DNA from: Janthinobacterium tructae
GTDB taxonomy: Bacteria > Pseudomonadota > Gammaproteobacteria > Burkholderiales > Burkholderiaceae_D
Length of the DNA stretch: 64,000 nucleotides
Direction of reading: 5' to 3'
Assembly: GCF_006517255.1 (NCBI RefSeq)
Contig: NZ_CP041185.1
Location: forward strand, 5,580,001-5,644,000
Position 1 is the first letter of the stretch. Each line of letters begins with the position of its first letter. The notes beneath the pieces were generated by a model. It saw nothing but the letters and a program-made list of their open reading frames with translations, did not search any database and was not told where the DNA came from. Shown piece by piece: positions 7,519 to 16,760 of this stretch. Position numbers and translations under genes: made by a program.

Positions 7519-8229
7519 TTACTTGTTGCGGGTACCAACAACTTCGATTTCCACGCGACGGTTTTTCGCACGGCCTTCGGCAGTTTTGTTATCAGCAACA
7601 GGTTGTTTTTCGCCTTTGCCTTCGGTGTACACGCGGTTGCTTTCAACGCCTTTGGAGACCAGGTAGGCTTTGACAGCATCAGCACGACGTACCGACAGTT
7701 TTTGGTTGTAAGCATCGGTGCCGACGGAGTCGGTGTGACCCACAGCGATGATGACTTCCAGGTTGATGCCGCCCAGTTGTGCGGACAGTTCGTCCAGCTT
7801 GGCTTTGCCTTCTGGCTTCAGCGTAGCTTTGTCGAAATCGAAGAATGCATCAGCAGCGAAGCTGACTTTTTCCGAGGTAGGAGCCACAACGACTGGTACT
7901 GGTACGACAACGACTGGTGCCGGTGCTGGTACGACTGGCGCTGGTGGCGCTACGCACTTGCCGTCTTGCAGGGTTTCTGGCTCTACGCACAGTGGCACGT
8001 CGCAACCTGGCACTGCGTCAGCAGGTGTCCAGTAGCCAGTGCGCCAGCACAGACCGAATGGATCGCGCACGATCACGCCGCGGGCATCTTGCACGTAAGC
8101 GCTTTTTGGGCTTGGTGCTTTGATGTCAGTGGTAACTGGCGCGAATGGTGGGGAGGTTGGGGTTTGGGCCGAAGCCGAGCCAGCAATCACTGCGGATGCA
8201 GCGAAAAACAGCGTTACAAATTTATTCAT
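7519..8229 (-). CDS. ompA: OmpA family outer-membrane protein
   Basis: The ATG at 8229 has an AAGGA box 8 bases upstream and starts a signal peptide (cleavage after GSASA). The open frame extends to 8313, but without a leader. The mature protein of about 215 residues has no full N-terminal barrel. It has a short cysteine-containing segment, a proline/valine-rich linker (PAPAPVVVVPVPVVV) and a C-terminal OmpA peptidoglycan-binding domain (GHTDSVGTDAYN, then NRRVEIEV). It therefore probably tethers the outer membrane to peptidoglycan through meso-diaminopimelate. An intrinsic terminator follows. Confidence 0.93.
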   Translation of the reverse strand: MNKFVTLFFAASAVIAGSASAQTPTSPPFAPVTTDIKAPSPKSAYVQDARGVIVRDPFGLCWRTGYWTPADAVPGCDVPLCVEPETLQDGKCVAPPAPVVPAPAPVVVVPVPVVVAPTSEKVSFAADAFFDFDKATLKPEGKAKLDELSAQLGGINLEVIIAVGHTDSVGTDAYNQKLSVRRADAVKAYLVSKGVESNRVYTEGKGEKQPVADNKTAEGRAKNRRVEIEVVGTRNK

Positions 8230-8597
8230 TCTTTTTTCCTTTCGGGGGGTGATATCCGCAGAACAACACTGCGCTACTGGTGCTACGTGCCAAGATTTTA
8301 TCATGTAGACCATATGCGCTCGTTTCAGATTGCGAAACTAGCAATTAACTTCTCAGTCATTTTGCCACACGCATCAGGGGCGCACGACGGTGGTTAAATC
8401 AAAGCTTGCCCGATTTTAGACCGTGCGTTGTATTTGCGCAACGAAAATGCCCATTTGTAACGCATCTGTAACATTTGATCGCTTTTTTTGCCACTTTTAA
8501 GGGCAGGTGTCTTGAACTGATATTGTCATTGTGCATTATCGACAGGTCAACATGCACGCCCCCGGTGCAAACTGCCAATCTTGTTGGTATGGCCAAT

Positions 8598-8629
8598 TTG
8601 TACAGGTAGCTGGGCGCGCATGCTAAAAT
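8598..8629 (+). promoter_or_regulatory. Candidate gyrA promoter (extended -10)
   Basis: TGCTAAAAT at 8621-8629 is an extended -10 element. TTGTAC at 8598-8603 is a weak, distant -35 (20-base spacing). It would give a leader of about 250 nt before gyrA. Confidence 0.35.
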
Positions 8630-8651
8630 CGTGCGCTTGACTGTTAAGAGT

Positions 8652-8797
8652 GTCGGGCAAATGCCCACGGCGGCACCGCATGACCAGCACGTACCCTAGC
8701 GGTACGCATACTGGCCGTGCCGCCAGTGCGCCGATTTGTTCTGGCACTCTGCGACATGGACGCCGGGCCGCGCCAGCAGCGCACGGCGCAGCGTCCA
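8652..8797 (+). other. Hairpin series in the predicted gyrA 5' leader
   Basis: Three successive inverted repeats are visible. GGGC-AAAT-GCCC spans 8655-8666. A long imperfect stem has outer arms GGCAC 8672-8676 and GTGCC 8717-8721, a middle CCAG/CTGG, and inner GTACC/GGTAC. TGGACGC 8757-8763 pairs with GCGTCCA 8791-8797. A further AGTGC/GCACT pair at 8725-8748 may compete. No known riboswitch is recognised. Confidence 0.5.
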
Positions 8798-8885
8798 CGA
8801 CGACAGCCACCCAGGATATGCAGTATTGCGTCATACATTGCGTAACAGATAAGTTAACCACAGCCTGAGATCAGTCGAACCGCCA

Positions 8886-11579
8886 ATGGATCAATTCGCA
8901 AAAGAAACAATTCCTATTTCCCTCGAAGAAGAGATGCGCAAGAGCTACCTCGATTACGCCATGAGCGTGATCGTCGGTCGCGCCTTGCCCGATGCGCGTG
9001 ATGGCTTGAAGCCAGTGCACCGCCGCGTCTTGTTCGCGATGCATGAAATGAATAACGTGTGGAACCGCCCTTACGTCAAGTGCGCCCGCGTGGTCGGCGA
9101 AACCATGGGTAAATACCATCCCCACGGCGATGCCTCGATCTACGACACACTGGTGCGCATGGCGCAGGATTTTTCGCTGCGCTACATGCTCGTCGATGGC
9201 CAGGGTAACTTCGGTTCCGTCGACGGCGATGGCGCCGCGGCGATGCGTTACACCGAGTGCCGCCTGGACAAGATTGCCGGCGAACTGCTGGCCGATATCG
9301 ACAAGGATACCGTCGACTTCCAGCCCAACTACGATGGCAAGGAAAAGGAACCGACGGTCTTGCCGACGCGTATCCCGAACCTGCTGATCAATGGCTCGTC
9401 CGGTATCGCCGTCGGCATGGCGACGAATATTCCGCCACACAACATCACCGAAGTCATCGACGGTGCGCTGCACGTGCTGCGCAACCCCGATTGCACGATC
9501 GATGAATTGATCGAGATCATTCCCGCCCCCGATTTCCCTACCGCCGGCATCATCTATGGCGTGTCGGGCGTGCGCGACGGCTACCGCACGGGCCGCGGCC
9601 GCGTAGTGATGCGCGCCAAGACCCACTTCGAAGAATACGGCAAGGATGGCGGCCGCATCGCCATCATCGTCGACGAGCTGCCATTCCAGGTCAACAAGAA
9701 ATCCTTGCTGGAGCGTATCGCCGAAAACGTGCGCGACAAGAAGCTCGACGGCATTTCCGATATCCGCGATGAATCCGACAAGTCGGGCATGCGCGTGGTG
9801 ATCGAGCTGAAACGGGGCGAAGTGCCGGAAGTGGTGCTGAACAATCTGTACAAGCAGACCCAGTTGCAAGACACCTTCGGCATGAACATGGTGGCCCTGG
9901 TCGATGGCCAGCCGAAGCTGCTGAACCTCAAGCAGATGCTGCAATGCTTCCTGTCGCACCGCCGCGAAGTGGTCACGCGCCGCACCGTGTTCGAACTGCG
10001 CAAGGCGCGCGAACGCGGTCACGTGCTCGAAGGCCTGGCTGTCGCGCTGGCCAATATCGATGACTTCATCGCCATCATCAAGGCCGCGCCGACGCCGCCG
10101 ATCGCCAAGGTCGAGCTGATGGCCAAGGCCTGGGATTCGTCCGTCGTGCGCGAAATGCTGGCCCGCACGGGCGACGGCACGACGCCAGGCGGCATCGATG
10201 CTTACCGTCCGGAAAACCTGCCGAAGCACTACGGCATGCAGGGCGATGGCCTGTACAAGCTGTCGGACGACCAGGCGCAGGAAATTTTGCAAATGCGTTT
10301 GCAACGCCTGACCGGCCTGGAACAGGACAAGATCGTCAACGAGTACAAGGACGTGATGGAACATATCGCCGACTTGCTCGACATCCTGGCCAAGCCGGAA
10401 CGCGTCACCGTCATCATCACCGATGAAATGACGGCGGCGAAGAACGAATACGGTGCCGGCAACAAGGACGTGCGCCGCTCGCAGATCGAGCTCAATGCCA
10501 CCGACCTGGAAACGGAAGACCTGATCACGCCGCAAGACATGGTCGTGACCCTGTCGCACACCGGTTACATGAAGGCGCAGCCGATTTCCGAATACCGCGC
10601 GCAGAAGCGCGGCGGACGCGGCAAGCAAGCCATGGCGACCAAAGAGGAAGACTGGATCGACCAGCTGTTCATCGCCAACACGCACGACTACATCCTGTGC
10701 TTCTCGGATCGTGGCCGCATGTACTGGCTGAAGGTGTGGGAAGTGCCGCAAGGCTCGCGCAATTCGCGCGGCAAGCCGATCGTCAACATGTTCCCGCTGC
10801 AGGACAACGAAAAGATCACCGTGATCCTGCCGCTGTCGGGCGAGAACCGCACGTTCCCGGAAGACCATTACGTGTTCATGTCGACCAGCCTCGGTACCGT
10901 GAAAAAGACGCCGCTGAAGGACTTCAGCAATCCACGCAAGGCCGGCATCATCGCGGTCGACCTGGACGACGGCGACTTCCTGATCGGCGCGGCGCTGACC
11001 GACGGCCAGCACGACGTGATGCTGTTCTCCGATTCGGGCAAGGCAGTGCGCTTCGACGAAAACGATGTGCGTCCGATGGGCCGCACGGCGCGCGGCGTGC
11101 GCGGCATGAACCTGGAAGAAGGCCAGCACGTGATCGCCCTGCTGGTGGCCGAGAACGAGCAGCAGTCGGTACTGACGGCAACCGAAAACGGTTACGGCAA
11201 GCGTACGCCGATCACCGAGTACACGCGCCATGGCCGTGGCACGAAAGGCATGATCGCCATCCAGACCAGCGAGCGCAACGGTAAAGTGGTTGCCGCGACC
11301 CTGGTCGATACCAGCGATGAAATCATGCTGATCACCACCGGCGGCGTGCTGATTCGCACCCGCGTGTCGGAAATCCGCGAAATGGGCCGCGCGACGCAGG
11401 GCGTGACCCTGATCGCCGTGGAAGACGGCACCAAGCTGTCCGGCCTGCAGCGCGTGGTGGAAACGGATATCGACGAAGTCGAGCTGACGACGGAGGCGGG
11501 CCTGGAGGCCGCGGCTGCGCCGGCAGAGGCTGAACCAGCCGATCCCGTTGATCCTGTCGATCCGGTCCAGCCGGAGTAA
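8886..11579 (+). CDS. gyrA: DNA gyrase subunit A
   Basis: The full-length 897-residue type II topoisomerase subunit has catalytic Tyr 122 in AMRYTE and a GyrA box QKRGGRGK at the start of the C-terminal beta-pinwheel. An acidic tail is rich in Glu, Ala, Asp and Pro. Together with GyrB it introduces negative supercoils. Numbering matches E. coli through the quinolone-resistance region, which reads HGDASIYD. Position 83 is therefore Ala instead of Ser, while Asp 87 is kept. The leader upstream is long and structured. A short inverted repeat follows the stop. Confidence 0.98.
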   Translation: MDQFAKETIPISLEEEMRKSYLDYAMSVIVGRALPDARDGLKPVHRRVLFAMHEMNNVWNRPYVKCARVVGETMGKYHPHGDASIYDTLVRMAQDFSLRYMLVDGQGNFGSVDGDGAAAMRYTECRLDKIAGELLADIDKDTVDFQPNYDGKEKEPTVLPTRIPNLLINGSSGIAVGMATNIPPHNITEVIDGALHVLRNPDCTIDELIEIIPAPDFPTAGIIYGVSGVRDGYRTGRGRVVMRAKTHFEEYGKDGGRIAIIVDELPFQVNKKSLLERIAENVRDKKLDGISDIRDESDKSGMRVVIELKRGEVPEVVLNNLYKQTQLQDTFGMNMVALVDGQPKLLNLKQMLQCFLSHRREVVTRRTVFELRKARERGHVLEGLAVALANIDDFIAIIKAAPTPPIAKVELMAKAWDSSVVREMLARTGDGTTPGGIDAYRPENLPKHYGMQGDGLYKLSDDQAQEILQMRLQRLTGLEQDKIVNEYKDVMEHIADLLDILAKPERVTVIITDEMTAAKNEYGAGNKDVRRSQIELNATDLETEDLITPQDMVVTLSHTGYMKAQPISEYRAQKRGGRGKQAMATKEEDWIDQLFIANTHDYILCFSDRGRMYWLKVWEVPQGSRNSRGKPIVNMFPLQDNEKITVILPLSGENRTFPEDHYVFMSTSLGTVKKTPLKDFSNPRKAGIIAVDLDDGDFLIGAALTDGQHDVMLFSDSGKAVRFDENDVRPMGRTARGVRGMNLEEGQHVIALLVAENEQQSVLTATENGYGKRTPITEYTRHGRGTKGMIAIQTSERNGKVVAATLVDTSDEIMLITTGGVLIRTRVSEIREMGRATQGVTLIAVEDGTKLSGLQRVVETDIDEVELTTEAGLEAAAAPAEAEPADPVDPVDPVQPE

Positions 11580-11583
11580 GATG

Positions 11584-11616
11584 ATTGGGGCTCTTTCGGG
11601 AGCCCCAATTGCTGTT
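11584..11616 (+). terminator. Inverted repeat after gyrA, possible terminator
   Basis: ATTGGGGCTC and GAGCCCCAAT enclose a 6-base loop (11584-11609). The following TTGCTGTTGG is only moderately T-rich, so termination may be partial. Confidence 0.6.
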
Positions 11617-11656
11617 GGCGCACCACTTGCGACACGGACGGTTATTGTGTTCGTAG

Positions 11657-11686
11657 GTCGGCTTAGCCCACAGGGCGTAAGCCGAC
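11657..11686. repeat. REP-like palindrome, GTCGGCTTA type
   Basis: GTCGGCTTA and TAAGCCGAC enclose CCCACAGGGCG. It is nearly identical to 62297-62326 and lies between gyrA and the DUF2059 gene. Confidence 0.75.
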
Positions 11687-11734
11687 GCCTCCTGGCCGCA
11701 CCCCTTTTACCAGTCATTCAACATCCCGCATGCC

Positions 11735-12319
11735 ATGAGAAAAATCGTCGCCACCTTCTTCGCCGCGTTTTCGCTGGCCTTCCTTGCGACCCTGCCGGCC
11801 CTGGCCCAGAGCGCGCAAGCCACGCCCGCGCGCCAGGCCGCGCCCAGCCCCGCCATGAAAGTGGCCGTGCGGCGCATGCTTGACGCGATGCAGTTCCCGC
11901 AGCTCACGCGCAGCATCTTCGACCAGATGCTGCAATCGGTGCCGGCCATGATCCGCCAGTCGGCGCAGCAGCAAATCAACAGTAACCCGAAACTGGACGA
12001 GCAGCGCAAGGCGCGCGCGCTGGCCAGCGCCGAGGAAGAAATTCCCGTCGCCATCGCCACCCTGACGCAGGTGCTGGCCGACCCGACCCTGATCGATGAG
12101 TTGAGCGCCGAAATGGTGCCCCTGTACGCGCGCTTTTACACGGTGCCGGAAGTCGAGCAGCTGACGGCCTTCTACAAGACGCCGCTGGGCCGCAAGATGC
12201 TGGCCACCATGCCGCAACTGTCGGCCGAATCGATGGCCATCAGCCAGCGCGTGCTGATTCCGCGCGTGAACGCCGTGCTCGAGCAAGTCATGCGGGCGGC
12301 CACGCAGCCGCCCCAATAA
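11735..12319 (+). CDS. DUF2059 domain-containing exported protein
   Basis: The 194-residue protein has a signal peptide (cleavage after PALAQ near residue 25). Its C-terminal DUF2059 signature is EVEQLTAFYKTPLGRKML at about residues 140-157. The mature protein is helical and presumably periplasmic. The family has no established function. It sits between gyrA and serC, a position conserved in Oxalobacteraceae as far as I recall, with serC only 24 bp downstream. Confidence 0.88.
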   Translation: MRKIVATFFAAFSLAFLATLPALAQSAQATPARQAAPSPAMKVAVRRMLDAMQFPQLTRSIFDQMLQSVPAMIRQSAQQQINSNPKLDEQRKARALASAEEEIPVAIATLTQVLADPTLIDELSAEMVPLYARFYTVPEVEQLTAFYKTPLGRKMLATMPQLSAESMAISQRVLIPRVNAVLEQVMRAATQPPQ

Positions 12320-12343
12320 TTTCATTTTACTAAGGACCGTATC

Positions 12344-13435
12344 GTGACCCATATCTACAACTTCTCCGCCGGCCCCGCCGTCCTGCCCAAGGAAGTGCTG
12401 GCGCAAGCGGCCGCCGAAATGCTCGATTGGCATGGCAGCGGCATGTCGGTGATGGAAATGAGCCACCGTGGTCCCGAATTCATCTCCATCTACAAGCAGG
12501 CAGTAGCCGATCTGCGCGAACTGCTGGCCGTGCCCGAGAACTACAAGATCCTGTTCCTGCAGGGCGGTGGCCTGGGCGAGAACGCCATCATCCCCATGAA
12601 TCTGGTGGGCCTGGCCGCGCAGCAGCCGGCCACCATCGACTTCGTGCATACGGGTTCGTGGTCGGGCAAGTCGATCCAGGAAGCGGCCAAGTATGCCAAC
12701 GTCAACGTGGCCGCATCGTCCAAGGCCACGCGTTTCACGGGTGTGCCACCCGTCGCCGAGTGGCAGCTGACGCCGGGCGCCGCCTACCTGCATATCTGCA
12801 CCAATGAAACCATCGACGGCGTGGAATTCCAGCAGGCGCCAGGCGTGCCGGCTGGCACCACCATCGTGGCCGACATGTCCTCGCATATTTTGTCGCGCGT
12901 GATCGACGTGTCGCAATACGGCGTCATCTTTGGCGGCGCGCAAAAGAATATCGGCCCGGCCGGCCTGACCCTGGTCATCGTGCGCGAAGACTTGCTGGGC
13001 AAGGCGCTGCCGATCTGTCCGTCGGCCTTCGACTGGACTATCGTGGCCGAACATGAGTCGATGTACAACACGCCGCCCACCTACGGTATCTATATCGCCG
13101 GCCTGGTTTTCCAGTGGCTCAAACGCCAAGGTGGCGTGGCGGCCATGGAACAGCGTAATATTGAGAAAGCGGCGCTGCTGTACGCGGCGCTCGATGCGGA
13201 CGACTTCTACCAGAACCGGGTCGATCCCGCATACCGCTCGCGCATGACCATCCCGTTCTATCTGCGCGATGAAAGCTTGAACGACGCATTCCTGGCCGGC
13301 GCCAAGCAGCGCGGCCTGCTGCAACTGAAGGGCCACAAGTCCGTCGGCGGCATGCGTGCATCGATCTATAACGCGATGCCGATCGAGGGCGTGCAAGCCT
13401 TAGTGAATTATCTGAACGAGTTTGCCGGACGCTGA
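12344..13435 (+). CDS. serC: Phosphoserine aminotransferase
   Basis: The 363-residue class V aminotransferase converts 3-phosphohydroxypyruvate to phosphoserine, and the analogous intermediate in pyridoxal phosphate synthesis. The PLP-binding Lys 201 lies in [11 protein letters not shown]. The N-terminus [11 protein letters not shown] and C-terminal [12 protein letters not shown] are diagnostic of SerC. It uses a GTG start with a TAAGGA box upstream. It is the first gene of the serC-pheA-hisC-tyrA-aroA-cmk-rpsA-ihfB supercluster. Confidence 0.97.
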   Translation: MTHIYNFSAGPAVLPKEVLAQAAAEMLDWHGSGMSVMEMSHRGPEFISIYKQAVADLRELLAVPENYKILFLQGGGLGENAIIPMNLVGLAAQQPATIDFVHTGSWSGKSIQEAAKYANVNVAASSKATRFTGVPPVAEWQLTPGAAYLHICTNETIDGVEFQQAPGVPAGTTIVADMSSHILSRVIDVSQYGVIFGGAQKNIGPAGLTLVIVREDLLGKALPICPSAFDWTIVAEHESMYNTPPTYGIYIAGLVFQWLKRQGGVAAMEQRNIEKAALLYAALDADDFYQNRVDPAYRSRMTIPFYLRDESLNDAFLAGAKQRGLLQLKGHKSVGGMRASIYNAMPIEGVQALVNYLNEFAGR

Positions 13436-13517
13436 GTCGCCTAGACGACCGCGCCGGCCCGCCGCCGGCGCAGGCCGCGCGGCCATGATTGAAGTACAGC
13501 TGACGAAACAAACAACC

Positions 13518-14588
13518 ATGACCGATAAATTGAAACCGCTGCGCGAACAGATCGATGCGATCGACGCGCAAATCCTCGAACTGCTGAATCGTCGCGCGCA
13601 AATCGCCCAGCAAGTGGGCCACGTGAAGGCCGAGACGCAGGCGCCCGTGTTCCGTCCCGAGCGCGAAGCGCAGGTGCTGCGCGGCGTGGCCGAGCGCAAT
13701 CCCGGCCCCATGGGCGATCGCGAAGTGCAGACCATCTTCCGCGAAATCATGTCGTCCTGCCGCTCGCTGGAAAAGCGCGTCACCGTGGCCTACCTTGGCC
13801 CGGCCGGCACCTTCAGCGAGCAGGCCGTGTACCAGCAGTTCGGCAGCGCCGTCGAAGGCTTGCCGTGCGCATCCATCGATGAAGTGTTCCGCTCCGCCGA
13901 GGCGGGAACGGCCGACTTTGGCGTCGTGCCCATCGAAAACTCCTCGGAAGGCGCCGTCAACCGCACGCTGGACATGATGCTGCAGACTAGCCTCATCATC
14001 AGCGGTGAAGTCGCCATTGCCGTGCACCACAGCCTGATGACGAAGAGCGGCAACATGGATGGCGTGACCTCGATTTGCGCGCATTCGCAGGCGCTGGCGC
14101 AGTGCCAGGTGTGGCTGAACCAGAATTACCCGCACATCGCGCGCCATGCCGTGGCCTCGAATGCCGAAGCGGCGCGCATGGCCGGCGAAGATGGCACGGT
14201 GGCGGCGATTGCCAGCGAACTGGCGGGCGCGCAGTACAAGCTGGGCGTGGTCAAGGGCCATATCCAGGACGACCCGCACAACCGTACGCGCTTCGCCGTC
14301 GTGGGCACCTTGCAGACGGCGCCGTCGGGCAAGGACCAGACCTCGCTGGTGCTGGCCGTGCCGAACAAGGCGGGCGCCGTGTACCAGTTGCTGGCGCCTC
14401 TGGCGAAGCATGGCGTGTCGATGACGCGCTTCGAGTCGCGCCCGGCGCGCATGGGCAGCTGGGAGTATTATTTCTATGTCGATGTGGAAGGCCACGTGCA
14501 CGACGCTGCCGTCGCCCAGGCGCTGGCCGAGCTGCAGAGCAACGCGGCGTTTTTCAAGGTGCTGGGGTCGTATCCGGTCAGCTTGTAA
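13518..14588 (+). CDS. pheA: Bifunctional chorismate mutase / prephenate dehydratase
   Basis: The 356-residue protein makes phenylpyruvate from chorismate via prephenate. Residues 1-85 are an AroQ-type chorismate mutase (LREQIDAIDAQILELL, RPEREAQVL). Residues about 89-270 are prephenate dehydratase (YLGPAGTFSEQAVYQ, PIENSSEGAV). A C-terminal ACT domain follows with the phenylalanine-binding ESRPAR motif, implying feedback inhibition. The frame is open to 13422, and 13485 is another ATG. I chose 13518 because MTDKLKPLREQ matches the usual start. No start has a strong ribosome-binding site. Confidence 0.96.
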   Translation: MTDKLKPLREQIDAIDAQILELLNRRAQIAQQVGHVKAETQAPVFRPEREAQVLRGVAERNPGPMGDREVQTIFREIMSSCRSLEKRVTVAYLGPAGTFSEQAVYQQFGSAVEGLPCASIDEVFRSAEAGTADFGVVPIENSSEGAVNRTLDMMLQTSLIISGEVAIAVHHSLMTKSGNMDGVTSICAHSQALAQCQVWLNQNYPHIARHAVASNAEAARMAGEDGTVAAIASELAGAQYKLGVVKGHIQDDPHNRTRFAVVGTLQTAPSGKDQTSLVLAVPNKAGAVYQLLAPLAKHGVSMTRFESRPARMGSWEYYFYVDVEGHVHDAAVAQALAELQSNAAFFKVLGSYPVSL

Positions 14589-14602
14589 CTTCGTTGACTG
14601 GT

Positions 14603-14628
14603 GTCGGATTACGCTGCGCTAATCCGAC
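14603..14628. repeat. REP-like palindrome, GTCGGATTA type
   Basis: GTCGGATTA and TAATCCGAC enclose CGCTGCGC, followed by CTACC. It is one of a tandem pair in the pheA-hisC gap. Confidence 0.75.
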
Positions 14629-14653
14629 CTACCCGACCTGCGGTAAGCTGTAG

Positions 14654-14679
14654 GTTGGGTTAGCGCAGCGTAACCCAAC
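14654..14679. repeat. REP-like palindrome, GTTGGGTTA type
   Basis: GTTGGGTTA and TAACCCAAC enclose GCGCAGCG. It lies 25 bp after the GTCGGATTA unit in inverted central sequence, giving a paired arrangement between pheA and hisC. Confidence 0.75.
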
Positions 14680-14722
14680 AACAGCCACCAGCCTAATCAT
14701 TCACCAACTTTTAAAGAACACC

Positions 14723-15829
14723 ATGTCTAAAAATATCGGTCCAGAATACGTCCGCGCCATCGCCCCTTACCAGAGCGGCAAACCAATCGCCGAAGTCGCG
14801 CGCGAATTCGGCCTCGACGAGGCAGCCATCGTCAAGCTGGCATCGAATGAAAATCCGTACGGCATGCCGGAATCGGCCAAGCAAGCGATGATCGCCGCCA
14901 TCGATGACCTGGGCCGCTACCCGGACGCCAACGGCTTCGACCTGAAAGCCGTGCTGTCGAAGCGCTATGACGTGCCGGCCGACTGGATCACTCTGGGCAA
15001 TGGCAGCAACGATATCCTGGAAATCGCCGCGCACGCGTTTGTCGAGCATGGCCAGTCCGTGGTGTACTCGCAGTATTCGTTTGCCGTGTACGCGCTGGCC
15101 ACGCAAGGCCTGGGTGCGCGCCACATCGTCGTGCCGGCGCAAGCCTACGGCCATGACCTGGACGCCATGGCGGCGGCGATTGCCGACGATACGCGCCTGG
15201 TCTTCATCGCCAACCCGAACAACCCGACCGGCACCTTCCTGTCGGCCGCGCAGCTCGAAGCGTTCCTGCAAAAAGTGCCACAGCACGTGGTGGTGGTGCT
15301 GGATGAAGCCTACAACGAATTCCTCTCGGCCGACGAGCAGTACGAGTCGACGGCGTGGGTGCGCCAGTATCCGAACCTGGTGGTCTCGCGCACCCTGTCG
15401 AAGGCCTACGGCCTGGCCGGCCTGCGCATCGGCTTCGCCATCGCCCAGCCGGTGCTGACGGACCTGATGAACCGCATCCGCCAGCCGTTCAATGTCAACT
15501 CGCTGGCGCAGGCGGCGGCGATTGCCGCGCTGAACGACAAGGCCTTCCTCGAGCAAAGCGCGCGCAACAACGCGGCCGGCTACCAGCAGTTCACCGAAGC
15601 GTTCACGCAGCTGGGCCTGGAATTCGTGCCGTCGCACGGCAATTTCGTGCTGGTGAAAGTAGGCGACGATGACGGCGCCGGCGCGCGAGTCAACCTGGCA
15701 CTGCTCCAGCAGGGCGTGATCGTGCGCCCCGTGGGCAGCTACGGCTTGCCGCAATGGCTGCGCATTTCCATCGGCCTGCCGCAGGAAAACGCCATCTTCA
15801 TCGCCGCGCTGACGAAAGCGCTGGCCTGA
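14723..15829 (+). CDS. hisC: Histidinol-phosphate / aromatic aminotransferase
   Basis: The 368-residue class I/II PLP aminotransferase has the Schiff-base Lys 227 in SRTLSKAYGLAGLRIG and NPNNPTGT near residue 165. HisC converts imidazole acetol phosphate to histidinol phosphate. Placed between pheA and tyrA, this copy may chiefly transaminate aromatic keto acids in phenylalanine and tyrosine synthesis. That dual role is inference from position. It is followed after 4 bp by tyrA. Confidence 0.95.
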   Translation: MSKNIGPEYVRAIAPYQSGKPIAEVAREFGLDEAAIVKLASNENPYGMPESAKQAMIAAIDDLGRYPDANGFDLKAVLSKRYDVPADWITLGNGSNDILEIAAHAFVEHGQSVVYSQYSFAVYALATQGLGARHIVVPAQAYGHDLDAMAAAIADDTRLVFIANPNNPTGTFLSAAQLEAFLQKVPQHVVVVLDEAYNEFLSADEQYESTAWVRQYPNLVVSRTLSKAYGLAGLRIGFAIAQPVLTDLMNRIRQPFNVNSLAQAAAIAALNDKAFLEQSARNNAAGYQQFTEAFTQLGLEFVPSHGNFVLVKVGDDDGAGARVNLALLQQGVIVRPVGSYGLPQWLRISIGLPQENAIFIAALTKALA

Positions 15830-15833
15830 CGAT

Positions 15834-16742
15834 ATGACGACGCCTGCACTGAAAAAAGTCGTCATCTTCGGCGTAGGCCTGATCGGCGGCTCGTTCGCGC
15901 GCGCCCTGAAACACGCGGGCGCGGTCGCCACGGTGGTCGGCATGGGCCGTTCATCGGCCTCGCTGGCGCGCGCGCTGGAGCTGGGCATCATCGACGAAAT
16001 CGGCGGCGACATGGCGCAAGCCTTGCTTGGCGCCGACCTGGTGCTGGTCGCCGCGCCCGTGGCGCAGACGGGCGCCATTTTGGCGTCCATCGCGCCGCAT
16101 CTGCAGCCTGCTACCGTCGTCACCGATGCTGGCAGCACGAAAAGCGACGTGGTGGCGGCCGCGCGCGCGGCGCTCGGCGGCAAGGTGGCGCAATTCGTGC
16201 CCGGCCACCCGATCGCGGGACGCGAGACGAACGGGCCTGACGCGGCCATCATCGATCTGTATCAAGGCAAGAAAGTGGTGCTCACGCCGCTGGCGGAAAA
16301 TTGCGCCGCCGACGTGGAACGGGTGGCGGCCGCGTGGCGCGCCTGCGGTGCCATCCTGCACACATTGACACCCGAAGAACATGACAAGGTATTTGCCGCC
16401 GTCAGCCATCTGCCGCATTTGCTGGCCTTTGCGCTGGTCGACGACATCGCCAACAAACCGCACGCGGGCCTGCTGTTTCAATACGCGGCCAGCGGCTTTC
16501 GCGACTTTACGCGCATCGCCGGCTCATCGCCGGAAATGTGGCGCGACATCAGCCTGGCCAACCAGCCGGCGCTGTTGCATGAACTGGACGCCTATCTGGC
16601 GCAGTTGACGACCTTGCGCGCCCACCTGGCCGCGAACGACGGCGCCGCCATCGAAGGCGTGTATGCGAACGCCCAGCACGCGCGGCAACAATGGATCGAG
16701 GCGATTGAAACGGCGGAAATACCTGCCGCGCCCACACGATAA
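15834..16742 (+). CDS. tyrA: Prephenate dehydrogenase
   Basis: The 302-residue NAD(P)-dependent enzyme of tyrosine synthesis has an N-terminal Rossmann motif GVGLIGGSFARAL at residues 12-24. The conserved GHPIAGRETNGP and the helical dimerisation domain (SHLPHLLAFAL) follow. It lies 4 bp after hisC and 18 bp before aroA, so it is surely co-transcribed. Confidence 0.96.
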   Translation: MTTPALKKVVIFGVGLIGGSFARALKHAGAVATVVGMGRSSASLARALELGIIDEIGGDMAQALLGADLVLVAAPVAQTGAILASIAPHLQPATVVTDAGSTKSDVVAAARAALGGKVAQFVPGHPIAGRETNGPDAAIIDLYQGKKVVLTPLAENCAADVERVAAAWRACGAILHTLTPEEHDKVFAAVSHLPHLLAFALVDDIANKPHAGLLFQYAASGFRDFTRIAGSSPEMWRDISLANQPALLHELDAYLAQLTTLRAHLAANDGAAIEGVYANAQHARQQWIEAIETAEIPAAPTR

Positions 16743-16760
16743 ATACTCAAGGATTCCAGC

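Larger units (their letters stand above)
8230..8885. other. Long divergent intergenic region ompA/gyrA
   Basis: These 656 bases contain no convincing gene. The left third must hold the ompA promoter. The right half contains a candidate extended -10 promoter for gyrA and, after it, at least three hairpins that would lie in the gyrA leader RNA. An in-frame upstream coding extension of gyrA is not supported. Confidence 0.6.

Noticed and set aside
8871..11717. 948-residue open frame antisense to gyrA
   Set aside because: It mirrors the gyrA codon pattern in the high-GC third-position frame and shows His/Arg/Gln-rich nonsense composition without domains.
14711..16252. Large antisense frame over hisC and tyrA
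   Set aside because: The sense strand encodes two complete conserved enzymes; the antisense product has no recognisable fold.
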